Positions 15,001 to 31,600 of a stretch of DNA of 64,000 nucleotides are shown here, one piece after another. Source of the DNA: Viscum album. Taxonomy: Eukaryota; Streptophyta; Magnoliopsida; Santalales; Viscaceae. The DNA lies in assembly GCA_963277665.1 (NCBI GenBank), contig OY728136.1, positions 808,071,123 through 808,135,122 of the forward strand, read 5' to 3'. The translations under genes were made by a program, and so were the position numbers. Below the pieces are notes generated by a model, which did not search any database, was not told where the DNA came from, and saw only the letters and a program-made list of their open reading frames with translations. Every line of letters begins with the position of its first letter. Within the stretch, counting starts at the first letter, position 1.

Positions 15001-18000
15001 GTTAAGTTTAATTTTCAATGGAGATTCATTTCCACTAGAATACATCATCGATAGAGATTAATATGGTTTTTAAAACCACATCATGTATTCCAAGAGGTAT
15101 TTGCGGAGGTCTAGGTGATTAGGAACCCAGTTAGTTGGGTTGGAATAATGGGGTACCTAGGTAAGTTACATGGAATAATGTGGTTCTCATGTGTGTGACA
15201 TATATAAATAAAAACCTCACTATGGGACATATGGAGATATTTTACCTTATTATGATGGATTAAAAAAATAAGTTACCATATTGAAAATTCTAAGATGTGG
15301 TCTTCCTAAATATAGTGGCATGTATGATGTGCTTCAAAAATATGGATGATCCATCAATTAATCTATTGGTATAACTAGGGTATTCCATACCTGATGATGA
15401 AGATGGATCTCATGTAACACAATTTGATCACTCTTGTAAAACTATTTAGAAGGTACAGTTTCCCTTGTGTTATGGGTTAAATGTGAATATTTGACTTATT
15501 TGGATTTTTATCATTTAATTATTCCAATACCTTTTATTTCCATTATATTTCCATTTGTTTGGTGTCAAAACTGACCAATGTGAGAGTATATAGGACTCAT
15601 TCCTAATATGTCATTCCTAGATTCAATTGAGGATTTTTATTTTTGCTCAAATCATAATACATCATTCTGAGTGTATATTAGAGTTGGAATTGGGTATCAT
15701 GGAATCTATATATAGGTAATAAAAGATTTCAGTGTATATGAATGTTTTTAACTACATGGGGTGACCAACTACGTCAAACATGGTGTACAATAGGTGTGAA
15801 AGTGATGCTCGATGAAGGTTTGTGTAGAAGGGTTTTAATAAGAAAATAACATTTTTATCACAACTAATCTATGTTCATGAAAGAAATATCAACAATGATT
15901 TGTAAAAATTGGTACCCAAAAATAATATTCTATATTTACAATTGAAATTCCTAAAATAAGGCTAGAATTCTTCATTTTTTTATGTTCATGTGAAAAAACT
16001 CTACTAGAATGGAATATAATCATTTTGATGTTGATAAAATTTTGATGTAAATATGACATGCTAATGAGATGAGTTATATAAATTCATGCTCATGTGGGAG
16101 AGGCAGTTAAACACTAAAATAATGTGCACATTATCTTTTGAAAAAATTAACTAATATTCTATTTTTACAACGTATAATCCATGTATGAGTACTGATATAA
16201 CTTTTACATATACGAACAGGGGAAAAAATCCTTCAGGTGAAATTATAACTCTAGAAAATCATGGATTCTAATATATTTATCCCCTCATAATTAAAACTAT
16301 AATCCTTCAATTGGTTCTAGTTGATTATATTTTTTATAAATTCAAAATGAGTGATAATTTTTTGGAGTAGTGTGTGATCGATAATGTGTAGGTAGATTGA
16401 AACACACAACCCTTTTGACTATACTTATCATTAAGGAATGAAAAAAACGCTTCATGTGCCTCTAGGATTGAAAATTTTTGTATCATGGATTTGTAATTTA
16501 GAAGTGAACATGGGATTTTAGTTAACAATATTACTTATTGAATTTTATCTCTCACACACATTTTATTCCTTAACAAATTCAATATTATATAAAATATTTA
16601 TCTAAAATTTCCAAAAATATAATTGAATTAAAATAGAAATTTTCCTTGAAATAATTTTAATCATATATAAATGGAATACACAATTATGTTATATATTCTT
16701 GGATCTACAAGAATTATTAGTACATTGTTTTGGGATATATAAAACATTATTTTTCATTTATGATAAATCTTGCAGAATACAAGAACATATTAAATGTAAG
16801 ATCCCATTATTAGACATCCAACCCCTTAAAGGAAGTGTTTCATTTCCTATTTTTTACATTCCTTCATATGCACTATAACATTCTCTCATCCTAGTTCACA
16901 TTAAATTCAATTATATAATAATAATATATTATTATGAATAATGAATTTCTCTATGTGAAATCAATAGAGCATTTCTTCATTATATTATATAAAAGGGAAA
17001 CCTAGTCAACCAAAAACACCAAATATGTCCTCAAACTTATTTCTACCCATTGATTGATCTCTTGTAAGTATTTAAAAATTTATAATAGTTTATGTATTGT
17101 GGGATCGTTAACATTATAATGTAATCATGATTAATTTTATGTGGAATCACTATGATTATAAAACTAGAATAGATATTTAGAAACAACACTGATCCCAAAT
17201 GATATATGTAGTTGTCTGTGTATCATATATGTATATCCATAAGAATTAAAAAATCATCCCAAATCATCATAGAAAAGGGACCCCCCTTCGAACACCGTAT
17301 ATTTCCATAATTGAGTGATAGTTATTAGTATGTGGAATGTTTACCACATTTTTGGGGATTAAATCCTTAGAAGGATTTATAGTGAATTCTTCCAACCCAT
17401 ATATTCCATTGGGGAAACTAATATGATTAATAACTAGGTCATTCATTTCAAATAAAATCAAATAAGGCTTATGTGGATGCGAACCCGCCATGAATTCATA
17501 TCAAATTAGGGATCCATTTTAATTATATCATAGTGAATGATGTTAAAGGTAAAACCTCATAATATCATATGTTATTCCCCCTATAAAAGAATATAGGAAA
17601 TACATGTAACTATTTTACCAAATTGGAGTGAGGTATGAATGATTATGATAGTTTATTGATTGATTCTAGATAGGGTGATGGTATTTTTCATTATATCCTC
17701 TTAGATATATAATATTTCTTGTGTTTTGTAGACCATTAGTGACACACTACTGTGAGACCATAAAATTTATGAATTAGTGAGGTTATTACAAAAAAAATAA
17801 GGATTATTAGTTTATTAGTTCTAATTTCGTCAATGATATATCAATTCCCACTGCATATTTATTTTTTGGAACTCCATATTTCATATCTCTAGGTTGGTCA
17901 AGTTGTTGTATATATATATACATTACCATCCAAGACGCATAAATTTTATAAAAACATTGTGAAATTTAATTTCGTATTCAATATTTTTTTTAAATGATCT

Positions 18001-19474
18001 CTTACATTAATTATTTACACATGGAAAATAAAATAATAATATATACTCTATGGATGTACTTAAAGGAAGACTACATTTCAGATTGAGATATTCTAATAGA
18101 AATTGACATATATGATGGTTTTGGATAATTTGATAATTAATCATATACATTGGATAAGTGTGGCTGTATTCCATTATCTTGAATCGCATGTGATGTTACC
18201 ATTGATGTTTATGAACCCCCTTAATTTTTCATATCAATTCAAGTGTATTCGTGATTTGGTAAGGGAGAAATTTGGTGATTATAGAATACTGACACATCAT
18301 ATGGTGGAATAGAAATAATGGTAAATGATGATTTTACAGAAGACCTATGCTACGAACTACAATCATTCATTAGATTGTTGTACTATTTTGACATAACAAT
18401 ATATATATTTTAATTTTACCTCAACATCACAACGTGATATGTGAAAATATATTCATGGTCAATACATCAGATTTATTTATAAGAGTACTTTTGAATCTCA
18501 TAATTTTATAAAGTATATTTCCATGGTGGAAAATTTTAGTGAACTTTTTTATTTATGATCTTGGTCTCCATGGAAGCTAATTATTATGGTTTTATTTCAA
18601 ATGGAACATACAATTAGTCTATTATTCAAAAAGCGTAATGATAGTAAAAATTCATAAGTTATCAGCCCTGGTATGTATCTAAAATTAATGAGATCTTAAT
18701 CCAATTTAATATATATATATAAATATATACATATTTCATTCATTACAAGGATGGAGGTCCCACCAAAGTTAATGTTTTGAATTTTATGTCATGCATTTTG
18801 GGTGGCATAGGAATCCCATATAAAAAGAATGTGATGGTTCCCACCCGTAATGAAGATGAAAATAATTCATAGATTGTTATTTTAAAAATAAATTAGTTGT
18901 AAATTATAGTGCACATTATTAATGATAGATTTCCATCCAAAATGTGTGTTAAAGAGATTCCATATACTTTGGACAATTATGGGGTCATTAACAAATCCTC
19001 TAGTAATGTTTGGGATGAAAACATGACCTCAAATATGTAAAATAAGGATCCATTATCAATATAATCCTTAATTATCTAATTTCGTCTAACATAGTTTAGT
19101 ACGTTTTAAATTTTATTTCATACATATATAACATATTTACCAATTATTCTTCTTAGTATGTGTGGGGTGGCACAACCTTTGCTAGTGTTATCATGTTTGC
19201 ATCCGTCTATGAATTAAAAATTAATTTGGATATAGAATGATGCAAGAAATTTGGGTTTCTGATATTTTTTATAACCTACCAACTTCACAGACATTTTTGA
19301 AGGAGGTGGCATTAGATAGTTCTCGATGTATTGTTTGTATGTGGAGGAACAAATAAAAAAATATCTTCATATATTCACATAAAAGAATGATTATTCTCAT
19401 AAAACATTTACATTCTTCATATTAGAAAAATATTTTTACCTCAATATGTTGAATAATTTATTCTCAAATTTTAG

Positions 19475-19623
19475 AGAGGGCTCCTAATGAAGAAATATTA
19501 GATAATGAGGTTGATGAAAAGGAATCCTCTATTAATGAACCACTCCTCAGTAGGATAGATCAAAATTCATGCTTAGATTCCCAATTTTATTATTCTTTGG
19601 ATGACCAAATGTATTACTTATAA
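19475..19623 (+). pseudogene. exon-like remnant, acidic C-terminal coding piece
   Basis: After a T-rich stretch ending in TTTTAG, a frame stays open for 48 codons from 19477 and ends at TAA 19621-19623. The predicted peptide is acidic and polar (it includes NEEILDNEVDEKESS and a tail with SLDDQMYYL), which is more protein-like than the surrounding low-complexity translations. It could be the last exon of a decayed transposase or host gene. I recognise no domain. A second open patch just upstream (19159-19220) encodes YVWGGTTFASV but is soon stopped. A chance open frame is a real alternative. Confidence 0.25.
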
Positions 19624-22600
19624 AAATATTAATTTAACAATCAATAATAGAAAACATAGAGTTCCATGTCAATTGGGATACCATGATTCTTCCTAGAATG
19701 AAGGTAGATCTCTTCATTATGGGTTGTCATCCTAGTTCCTTAATCCAAAACCATCACTACCACTGATGTGGTATTGGTTACACTGACTAACTTCCATGTT
19801 TCGAAGATATAGGTGATGTTAAATTAAATGTTCGGGATACACTATAAGACAAAAAATTTATTTAACGAGACACTAATAAAAGAATTTACTGATCATCCTT
19901 GATGATTTATTATTTAGTCTTCTTAGTATATTATTTACAATTATCAATGGTTCACTAGGATGAAACTAACCAGATTTTAGTAAGAGGAATCTTATATTTA
20001 ATTTGTTATGTATAGATAGATGATGGGATGGTGTAGGTTATGGGTATGGATTCCATTAACAATTCTATATCACATTAAGTACACCTAGATGTATGTACAA
20101 GGTATTTATAAGAATTTATTACCAATGAATGAATTCCAATAATCCCAAATGATAATTTAGTGATGGTGAGGGTTATTATTTCCATTTTAAAACCCAATAA
20201 ATATGTTGTAGAGGATAAATAATAAATAATTGGAATCCTCACATGGACTCTTAATAATTTAGAGACAACAATGGAAACTATCATTCATACTAATGTAGGT
20301 AAATTCTGGTGTACATTCCATCAATTATGTTAATTTAATAATAATTTAAATGTTCCCTATTTCTAGAAACTATAACACATCCATGAATATACTATGTGAA
20401 ATAAATATATTAGGAAAAAATATAGTATCCTCTTTATCATAGATGTCTGAGAACAATAAACCTATAATATTATTTTAATATTAAATAACCCAATGCCACC
20501 TTCTATTTGGATCCACCATATGGGATATATCTCAATCACAATGATTCATTCACTTTAGAAACCGATGAGATAAAACATTATATATGACGTATAGTTATTG
20601 AGCCTTAAGACTCACATTGTGTATCTACTCAATATAATCTCACATATGAATATATGTTTACATATATGGTGTATATAAAATACAGTTATATAAATATATA
20701 TAATTTCATATGGACATCCATCTATAAACAGAAGTATGTGAGAACAACCCCATTAGAACACATTAAGGATAATAATATTGTATATACAACAATAATCAAA
20801 TCCATTTCATTTCAAAAAAAATTTACTCCATGTTATTTATGTTTCTAAGCATTGAAAACTCAATATAGAAGTGGTTATATTTATGAACATTATTCTTCAA
20901 TAATAAGTTAATGTGGACGATAAAATAAAATAGAAGGGTAATATCTGTTTTGAAAATAGGAATGTATTTATGAATACATTAATTTTGTCCCATTAACAGT
21001 TCTTGGAAGAGGAAGTATAAAATATAATGCTACAAATAACCCATTGGTCTATTAATGAAATAGATATTAGTTATCTAACTTCAAGAGTCAATAAAAAAAA
21101 TCTAGTTGTTTTAAATATTTTATCATCATTTTACTTCATTAACCATTGGGAAGATCCTTGAATTATATGAACCCCTCAATCTAAGAATAATTAATTGATA
21201 AAATTTTCCTTTTTAAATTGTTTTTATTTTAGTATTAAAACATTACCATAAAAAATAGTTAATGATATTCCATATAAATAAATATAATTAATATCATTGT
21301 AACTGAACTCCAATGAATATTTTATATTTTTAGATCATGTAATTAAAAACATCCTTATACTAGATTCAATGAAGATAAGTATAAAATAGTTTATTATATA
21401 TGAAACATATACACTAAGATCAATCATTAGAACCAATATATGGGTGGGGTAATTGGGTGCTCTGACATTTTATTAGGTTGATGAAACTAGAATGAATAAT
21501 GGAATTTATAAGAGAATATAGTGGTACCTAAAAGGATCATGAAATCATAAATTTTCTTATTATCATTCATTTATTCCATGAATGGGAAGAGTCTAAATGG
21601 ATATGAAATTAAGCCAGACATCATATTTGTTCAATATAAAAATATACCACTTTGTTCATTTCTTGAAAATGATATTAATTGTATTTTACCTATATGTAGT
21701 TTATGACTATTAAATGGAGACATGTATTTTACGCAAGATATCATTTTTTTGTTATCCTAACGAGTTCTATGTTTCATTCATTATGTATTTTATGATAATA
21801 CATGTCAAATAATTCTGTTATTTTTTTATTCCCTTGAAAAAAGGATGACGCACAAAATAGGAATTATAGAAGTAATTATTCTATATTGTATTCATCAGGA
21901 TTTATAAGAAGATTAAAAAAATCATGTTTTTTCGATATAGATAACCCATATCCATATATGAAATGGTACAATAATATGATTTCATTTTCTTTATTTGATA
22001 GTGGTAATTATGAAAAAATATATAACATTGAGACTATTTTAATCCACTAGAATAGTTAGTTTAAGAAAAGGAAAAAAGAAAAACATACTAATGTATTGGT
22101 CAATGAGAAGTAGTTAAATCTGGGAATATGTTATCCTTTAGTATTAGTGAGAATTATACCATGCCATCATAAAATTTCACATGGGTGTAACGAGGACCCT
22201 TTTATCCATAAAAAAAGTATCCACTTTGGATAACTTATGTTATTAGGGGAAAAAATTCCATATATTCAAAGGGGGTTCATTAAGATAATTTAATCACACC
22301 CTTTCTAATTTCACAGACAGGAGTTACAAACAAAAGATAATTGAGATTTTTTTTAGGTTGTAATGATGATCATGGGGATGTAAGAATCTTATTTTATGAA
22401 GTGTTAGAAATAAAGGATAATAAATATATTCAGAGTGAAAAAAAAATTAATGAATAGATCATGAATTCCATTGGTAATGCCATTATTTATTGAAAACATT
22501 TATTGGGTGAAGGGAGATAACATGAATCTTAAGGATTACAAAATCAAATCAAAATGATGGATTATAAAGGTGAAGATATGGTCATTTCATAAATAAAAAT

Positions 22601-25600
22601 ATATAAATGAAATATTTTAAAAATCACTTATAGTTTGAAATTAATATCTACATAAACATTTGCATTCTTTATTGGGTACAATGATCGTGGAATGATGTTT
22701 TATAAAATCATGTTCCAATTCATAAATAAATTGTGAATATTTCATTTAATGCTCTATTGTTTCATTAATCCATGAAATGAAATGGTTTATCAAGTAGTGG
22801 AATAATTCATTCATAAAACTATTTTTCTTTTTAAATAATCAATTAATTTATATCATTGATTTTTAATTTATATACCTTATAATTTTTGACCAATTATGAC
22901 ATATTTTTATGGTCAAATAACATTGGCCAACTATTACTATAGTTTATGGATACATAACTGTTAACAATAGATGAGGAATTATATATATATGTATGGTATA
23001 TACATGAACACTATGAATTGGGAGCATCATACTACTTTTGGGAGTGTCAAGGATAGGTGCATGTAGTTTGTGGTCATGATTCTTATACCCATGATACCCT
23101 AGTGGGTGGACAAGAGTTTTATTAAATAATGATCTAATATCATAAAACCATTATTGTGAAACCAATATATAAATAGAATGGATTTTTTATTGTTCCTAGG
23201 ATAAGAGATATAATAACCATCATATGTCATTTTTCAATATAAATCAATCTATATTTATTAATGGTAAAGGTAAAATTTGTTATCATAGATTAGGTCAACA
23301 TTGGAATGTAGTCCAATAGATTTGGTTACAACCATTGAACATCATTATATAGAGAAATATTATGTAGGTAATGATATAATAGGGTGTTATATTGTTTAAA
23401 ATTTAGGGATCATAGAATATTCTACTCAAAATAATTAATTTCATTTAAAAAATTCAATGTACCATATTGTTCATGCCTATGTGTTAAAGAAAACAAGTCA
23501 TATGGTTTAATAATTTTAAAAAGGACCCTATGTTATTACATTTTTATGTTATATAGAATGGAATGTATGTGTTCCGTTTCTAATTTATATATAATTTTCT
23601 ATAATCATATCAAATATTTATTTATGTAGGAGTATTTTAAATTAAACTAAGAGTAGATCACATTAATTTTGCATGTTCCTTAAGATCCTATTACTCCTTG
23701 AATTTATTATAAAAAAATTACTACTACCTACATTTAACTAAAACATATTATATGATCATATTTTATTAGTTTTAGAGGTTAATAATATAATTGATATGAT
23801 CTCTGATGAATTCATCGTTGAGTCATTTGATTTATATAATATCAAAAATGTTATTATTTAATGAATAGTTAAAGTAATGGGCCACAATCATTTTCGTGAA
23901 AAAATAGACCATTTTTTCAATTACTAAGAGATAGAAATCATTATTATTAAAAACACATGCTATATAATATTATGGGTTTTCAAATAGTAAAAGTGAATAT
24001 TTGGTTATTTTTTACTTTGTTAATACAATATCTTTCTATTTATTAAGTTATCTATATAATTGAAGCACCTCTCAATTGTATTCCCTTATAATTGACGAAA
24101 ATGTAGGTAATTGGAATGTTGTATTCAACCTTTATATGCATGTATCATAATATATTATTATTAAATTAAATTATTATATTTCATCCTTTCAAAAGTAATC
24201 AACAATGATTTCTTATTAGAAGGAATAAAACTAGTTTCATCTACCCCTAATATATTGACAACATGTTTCTAATTCAGGGAATATATTCCATAGTATGAAT
24301 TGAAAAATTGTTAAATTCTATGATTTTGTATTTTTTCATTATCTATAATATATTGAGGTAATAAGTTAAGGCTATTGATTATTGGTAAATTTATGTTGTT
24401 TCCAATAGATTGGATAAAATTATCTAATTAGGGGAATTTATTGTGATCATTGATATCAAAAAAAGTCTCAAATTCACCTAATAAAGCGTTGAGTAATAAT
24501 AAAATTACCCCAAAACATGTGTTGAGGTAATTTTCTATAAGCAGAACAATGTAAAATGATTTTTTAATTTTTAATTTTGGAGAACACCGCAAATGATACA
24601 CTATAATTATTTTCCATATATCATAATTTTCATACAATAAATGAGTGATTTATTTCTTATTAGATTTAGTTATAGCTAATTTAGGGGAATAAAATGAATA
24701 ACAATTATATCCTCATTTCTATTTATAAATGAATTTTTGGCGGTTGATGTCGATTGTCTAGTTTTGGAACACATTTAATAGATTTTTCATTGACATCATT
24801 CATGTTTTTAATTAAGAATTCACAACAAGGAATAAAAAGTGATGAAAATTTATTATATCACATGGTTCCTTTACCAAATGTAGGATAATATTGTTGGAAA
24901 ATCCATTAATCCCAACCTGATTATGTAAGCACATAATAGTCATTGAGGTTAATTCATTCATTAGGACTAGGTGAAAAAAATTCAAACATGGTTGATGCAA
25001 TGTTAATTGAAAAATGGTTCAACATTCATGGTAATTATCATTCCTAGTGTCATTGTTCATCACATTAATATCATTGAGGTAAATAATTTATTCTCATCAG
25101 AAGAGTACCTCAATTTTGGATGTTTCCAATTAGATATTTTATGGGATGGTTCCCATTCTCCCATTGTTTGGGTAGAGATTCCATGAGTGTTTGGACAAGA
25201 TTTAGAATCATTGGGGACACTATTTACATTTATGATTCTAATACTTTTTTTTTTCAAACAATGTGTAGTTAATAAATAAGGGATATTATAGTCTCTTTAG
25301 GTGAGGGAATGTTATAATGACTAGTTTCATCTTCCAATATTTGATGATAGATTTCACCGAATACACTATCATCCATACCATCTAATCATCATATTTTTAA
25401 TTTCTTTTTAAATATTCCCTTTATTTATAGAGAATGTATGTTACACATGTCACTTGTTTTTGTTTTGTGGTCCTACTATACATGATCACCCAAAATTATA
25501 TTTTTCAATATATCATTGAATATGATGTAGTCCTAGATGTTGGAACACAATAAAAAATTGTAATGACAAAAAGTAGGTGATGATCCAAAATTAATTTGTA

Positions 25601-28600
25601 TTTGTTTTTTTAATTTTTAGAATGGTAATTATATTTATCACTAGTTTATGGTTGATGGACCCTAATATATAATCAATATAGAAAGATTGAAAATATTTCA
25701 TCGAATTTTCGATGACATTTCAACTCACCCTTATAATAGTTACATTTTTCATGATATATGACATGAATACAACATCAAAATGAAAATAGTAATATCAATA
25801 TAATAAATATTTATAAAAAAATAAAAAAAAACTGAAATTTCATATATTTTAAAAATTATATCATAGTAATTTTACCACATCTCAAACATAAATAAAAATA
25901 GTTTAGTCTTACACACATGATTCATGAATTTTTTTTAGAAAATATACAATCTAAGAACGGAATAGTGGATAAGAATGAAATTATATTGTAAATATTATTC
26001 TATTGGTATATAAAAATCTATAATACCCTCAAATAGTGGCATTAATCATGGGGATAATAAGGATAGACTTATAGGTAATTTTTTTTATGTATTCATTGGA
26101 ATTTCTTGGACCAAGGTTCTAGGCCATCACCTTAATATCATTTTTTGGTTTGAAAATAATAATTTATTGAGTTTGGTAGAAAATAATATATCTTATTGTG
26201 GTCTATTTGATATCCTATACACATCATTTCCATTTTCCAAATCTAACAGATGATTGAGAATTATTGACAAGATGGGTTTTTACCATACTTATGGAATGTA
26301 GAATGAATCTATTAAATATTTGCAAACAACTACTCAAAAATTAGTAAAATAATTTATTTTAATAATTATAAGTGTATTGTGAATAAAAAATAAATTATAT
26401 TTTTTAAAATTATGAATTCATATAAGAATGAATATGAATATAAATGATATTTGGGATAGGGAAAATGTAGGGTAAACACTAATTCACCAATACTATGTAA
26501 TTTATTTTCACTTTTTATAGTTTCAAATTTATGAATAAATGTTTGGACAATCCATTTGATATCAATTATAGGATTAATCTAAATTGAATTATTTTTTTAG
26601 GTGAAAGAAATTATATTTATTATTAAATTTCTGTTCATAATATGGGATAAACGATTGAATGCATTTTAATTTTTCATAATAAATTATTAAATCAGTTATT
26701 CACTTTCCTTCGGTTAAGATATGGAAAAAAAGTGAATTCCAAATAGATGATTAATGTATTGTTTCTTCCAAAAAATCATAGTTCATTAGTTAATAATTCA
26801 ATATAATAACATAAAATAATTTCTCCATCAAAGGAAACATAATTTGTATTATTTATTTTAATATTTCAAATATTGTAAGAAAAATAACATATGAAAGTTC
26901 AAGTGACTCGGGTGGAGTCCATTTCATATTGAGTGAAGGGTGTGTAACCTAACTTTAATACCTCATAAATAGTACAATTGTTGAATTCAATTTATACCAA
27001 TATATTATAATTTCATCAATTAAAATAGATAGGTATTCTGACATAAAAATTAATTTCATAAAAAGGTTATGAAGAAACATTGGGCGATGTCACATTTTGA
27101 AGGTTCCATGCCACCATTTTAAAAATACAATACTTCATTGTTTAATAGATAATATTTACATATTTACAGGGATATAATAATTTCATAAGGATCAATAATT
27201 TCAATTAAATTATATAATGAGCCAACATAATTTAATGAATAAATTTTAAGATGGTCTTACATAAAAAAATAATGTAATAATATTTGGTGTTACTCTACAC
27301 CTTTATTATATAGATTTTACTCAAATATTATTCACCACTATCATTTATGTTCTATCTTCAACAAAAAAAATTCTTAATTCGATAGAAATTATAATTTTTA
27401 TATGTTTCCGATATTTTATTTTCTTTATGCTTCATATATTTTAATCATTAATGATCTTTATATCATTTATTTTTTGAATAATTTTTTAATTTCAAATTAT
27501 TTTGTGTCATTTTCATTTTATTTTTTAGTGACATGATTTTTAATAATTTAAAATATTGTTTTCTAATTTTAATTTAAAATAAATAGAAATTTTAAAATAG
27601 TTAAAATTTAGTTTATTTTTATTTAGTTTTATACAACATTTTCTAATTTAATTTTAATTAATTTTAAAATAATAATATTTTAAAAAATTTATATAGGGTT
27701 GATATTTATAATATATTTTTAGAAAAACTATAGAATAGTGATGAAAAATTGAGATTAGTAAAATTCATATTTGTTGTTACGAAATTTAAAAATAAATTTA
27801 CAATGTTAAATTCATTTAGAAATCATAACATTATTCTTCTAGAATGATATTTTTATGTCACACATTTTTGAAAATAATTTATTTTTATTTACATGGATTT
27901 GGTGGGAACCATTAATATGTTTTAGTTCAAGAACTCATTGTAGAATGTGTTCACTCATTTCAACAAAATAAATGATGATGCAGTTACTGTTTTTTAGTAT
28001 TTTACTATCTAACTATAAATCTTTATTAGTGTTCACATTATGATTGTTAATTGAATCATGTATATGATTAATATAAATTATATATGGAGGTTTAATATAA
28101 AAATTTTTATTCTATTAGTTATATTGGACATCATAAAGATTAATTTTGGAAATGATCATTAGAAGTATATGAAAAATAGAATTTTGTCCCTCAAACAAAA
28201 ATACCTCAATCATATAATGATTGTAATGATATTCCAAAATATGGAAACAAGAAAGATTATGAATGCTGTAAGATTGAATCTGTTTACAATAAAAATAATG
28301 ATACACCATTTAACATTAAGAACATTATTTTTAAATAATACATAGAATCAAAGGAATAATAAAAAATTATAAAATAATCGGATTAATTTTTTATATATAG
28401 TTAATGAATATGGAAATGAGGATGACTAATCACACTGTATTAATTGAGGGGATGTATTAGAATATGATTTGTATCCATTGTATTATAAAACTAGTTACTT
28501 ATGACAAATTAGATAATAGATAGAAGGATGATGAGGAGTATCCTAAATTAAATATTTCCAAGAATATGATAATCCTCATAATGAAAAAGAGGAGAAACAT

Positions 28601-31600
28601 ACATGTTTTATAGTAGGATAATTTTATCACTAACCATATCATTTCTAGAATGTTATTTCGTTGAATCTAATATTACCTCCAATATAGAATTCACCAGTTT
28701 ATAACATGATGTAGTTAATGATAGATGATATTTTATATGAGATTAAGAAAATCAGTAGATATTTTCATCTCATAGATCAATAACTTTATAGTATCAAATA
28801 AAACATGATGGATTTATCATCATTGATTTTTTTAGGATGATTATAAATGAAATCACAGAAGCATACACTAGGCCAACTCACCCCACAACAAACACTAATA
28901 GATTTTTATTCAGACAAAATTAAATAAAATTTTTAAATAGTGATAACCCATATCATAATATTTTTATGAGATATGATTATAATGATAATATTTTATTATT
29001 TTTAATTATAAAAATTATACCATTTTAGGAATCTAATTTATGCACATGTAATAATGTAAAAAATAGAAGTTATACTAATAATAATAATGTAAACTCTCAT
29101 TCTTAGAAATTATAATGATCATAAAAAATAAGGGATGGAAATAAAATCATAGATGGGTATTCTTCAGCGGTGATTTCATATAATTGACTAGAACACACAT
29201 TTTTATTCCCATAAAATGATGTTAGAAAGAGCTTAATGATGTCTATAAATCAAATTATGTGAATGAAGTATGAATTTTTAAGCCATCATAATACCATACA
29301 AATGGGGACCTATACTACTTTAATTATATGTCAACTGAGATCATTTAACCACCCTTATATAGACATTTGGAGAAGGATAATTTGGTACAAACCATGATAT
29401 TAGAGACCAGAATGGTGGACTTCTATGAAAAGAGTAGAAAGACTAAGAAATAATAAAGTAAATTTAGAATTTTTAATAGTATGGAGTGGAATTATATAAA
29501 TTTGTTGGTCATGTGGGATTCAATAAAAACATTCATGATTAGTATAAGACATAATATTCCCCATGATAATACAATAATAAAGACCCTAAAAATAATTCAT
29601 TTATGTTATACCCTATTCTGATGATTATAATTGGGATTAGAACATTGATTTAGTTGATATAACCGGGAATTCAATCAATAATTTTTTATATGGTTTGAAT
29701 AAATGAATAAAAACTGTTTGTGATTAATATAAACATGTGAATACGGAACTTGAAGAGAGGCCACAACCAATGTAAATAAATATGAACATGGATACTAAAT
29801 ATTTGGATAAATATTAAATTCATAGAGAAATAAAAAAGGTATTTTCACCTATAATTATGTTGAAATTATGGTACTGTAACCATAATTCAATATTAACTTT
29901 AACAGTATTCTAGAGAGTAAGAATTGATATAAAAAGGATATTGGAATTATAAACACTCTCCAAAAGTAATTTTTGATAATAAGTGTATTAACTAATGAAT
30001 TGCAATATAATTATGTAGGCTCCGTATTAAATTATTTATTTATCATAATCCTTATCGAAAATATGAAGTTGAAAATTATATTATATAAGGACTTTATAGA
30101 AATTAATCACCACTATGTGAATGATAATTTTATACTATAGATCATGAAATTATTTATCATTATGATGGTAGGTTTAAAAGACCCTTACATAATGGATGAG
30201 ATCAATTTGTACAATGAGATATGGATGGATGTCAATTATTAAGAAAGTATTTAATATTTAGTTTCCAAAAATAATATTTCAATCTAGTATTGTATTTTGT
30301 CATGTTGAAATATGAATCCACCTATTACCAATCAATGCATAATATATTTTTTATCTTTTTTTGGAAAATTGGAATTCTATGAGTGTGACCAGTTAATTAT
30401 ATCTTGCTAGATTTTTTACCACAGTCCAACCTCTTGGTATTGTTCACTATTCACTGAAAACACAACCTTATATGAATCATTTTAATTATGAACTAAGAGT
30501 CACGTCATGGAAATTTATTATGTTTTCAATTTTTAATAGATTTATTTTGGTTAACTCTAATGAAATAAGAATAGTCCATTGTATTCCACCAATTTATAAT
30601 ATCGGTCTCTAGGAGGGCTTTATTGTCAAATAGAATATATCAAAATCTTTCTCACAAACCTCATAAGAAATTTTATTGATTTCAAAAATCTCAGTAATAA
30701 CTATATAGTGTATTTTTTGAATAAGTATTATAAAACAATATTTGTCAACAAGATTTGACTGATCTCAAACCTTATTGTTTTGATGACTCTCATGATATAA
30801 TAACCTCTTATCTACTAAGATAAAGGTATATAGAATTAATTAGGCGTTCTGTAGAATAAAAAAATAATGAGTAAAAATAGTATCATATATTACCTCATAA
30901 TATTAATGGTGTAAGACTAATGTAGAGACAACACAATATAGAAACTCCTTTTCCACATTGATCTTTGTGGTGATTTTTTTTGTATCACCTATAGTATCCG
31001 GGGTTCCATGTCATATCCCTTGCATATCCTTTATAATCCATCCTCAAAAAATAAGTGGTTATTTATTACTTTTCCATGTATGTTTTCATTATTAGATAAT
31101 TAAACATGTCATTTATCTCATAAAATACAACCAATGATTAATAAATATCTTATTTTCTAGTATCCCACCCTAAACAAAAACAATTCTTCCATGATGTGGA
31201 GCTTATTGATAAATATCTACTCTAAAAAAATATACCAAGACATAGTAAAAAAAAATTAATGGGGTAATTAAATAATCCATTATACATGAATATATGGGAC
31301 CCAAAGTTTAATAGTGTTCAACCATAACTCAAATGTATACCCCCACAAATTCACTCTTACAATACTCATTTTAACTCATACATGGATCCATTAATAATGT
31401 TATAAAAATTTGGTTTTGATCTCATGTTTAGAGTTTTCATTGTATTTTGTTATTTATAAACTCAGTATCTGAATATATTTATTGATAAAAATCAATCATA
31501 TTAGGTAATAATACAACATAATAATGAGGATTTTATTACCATATTTTTTATAATTAATATTTAATGGAATAATTTGATACGAATACATTCAAATAGTACC

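Noticed and set aside
17267..17491. 74-codon minus-strand frame beginning MAGSHPHKPY
   Set aside because: No domain, splice context or neighbour supports it; it is kept only as a chance open frame in AT-rich DNA.
24428..25257. Cluster of three short minus-strand frames (about 60-70 codons each)
   Set aside because: I looked for transposase motifs across them and found none; the frames do not join and their composition matches non-coding surroundings.
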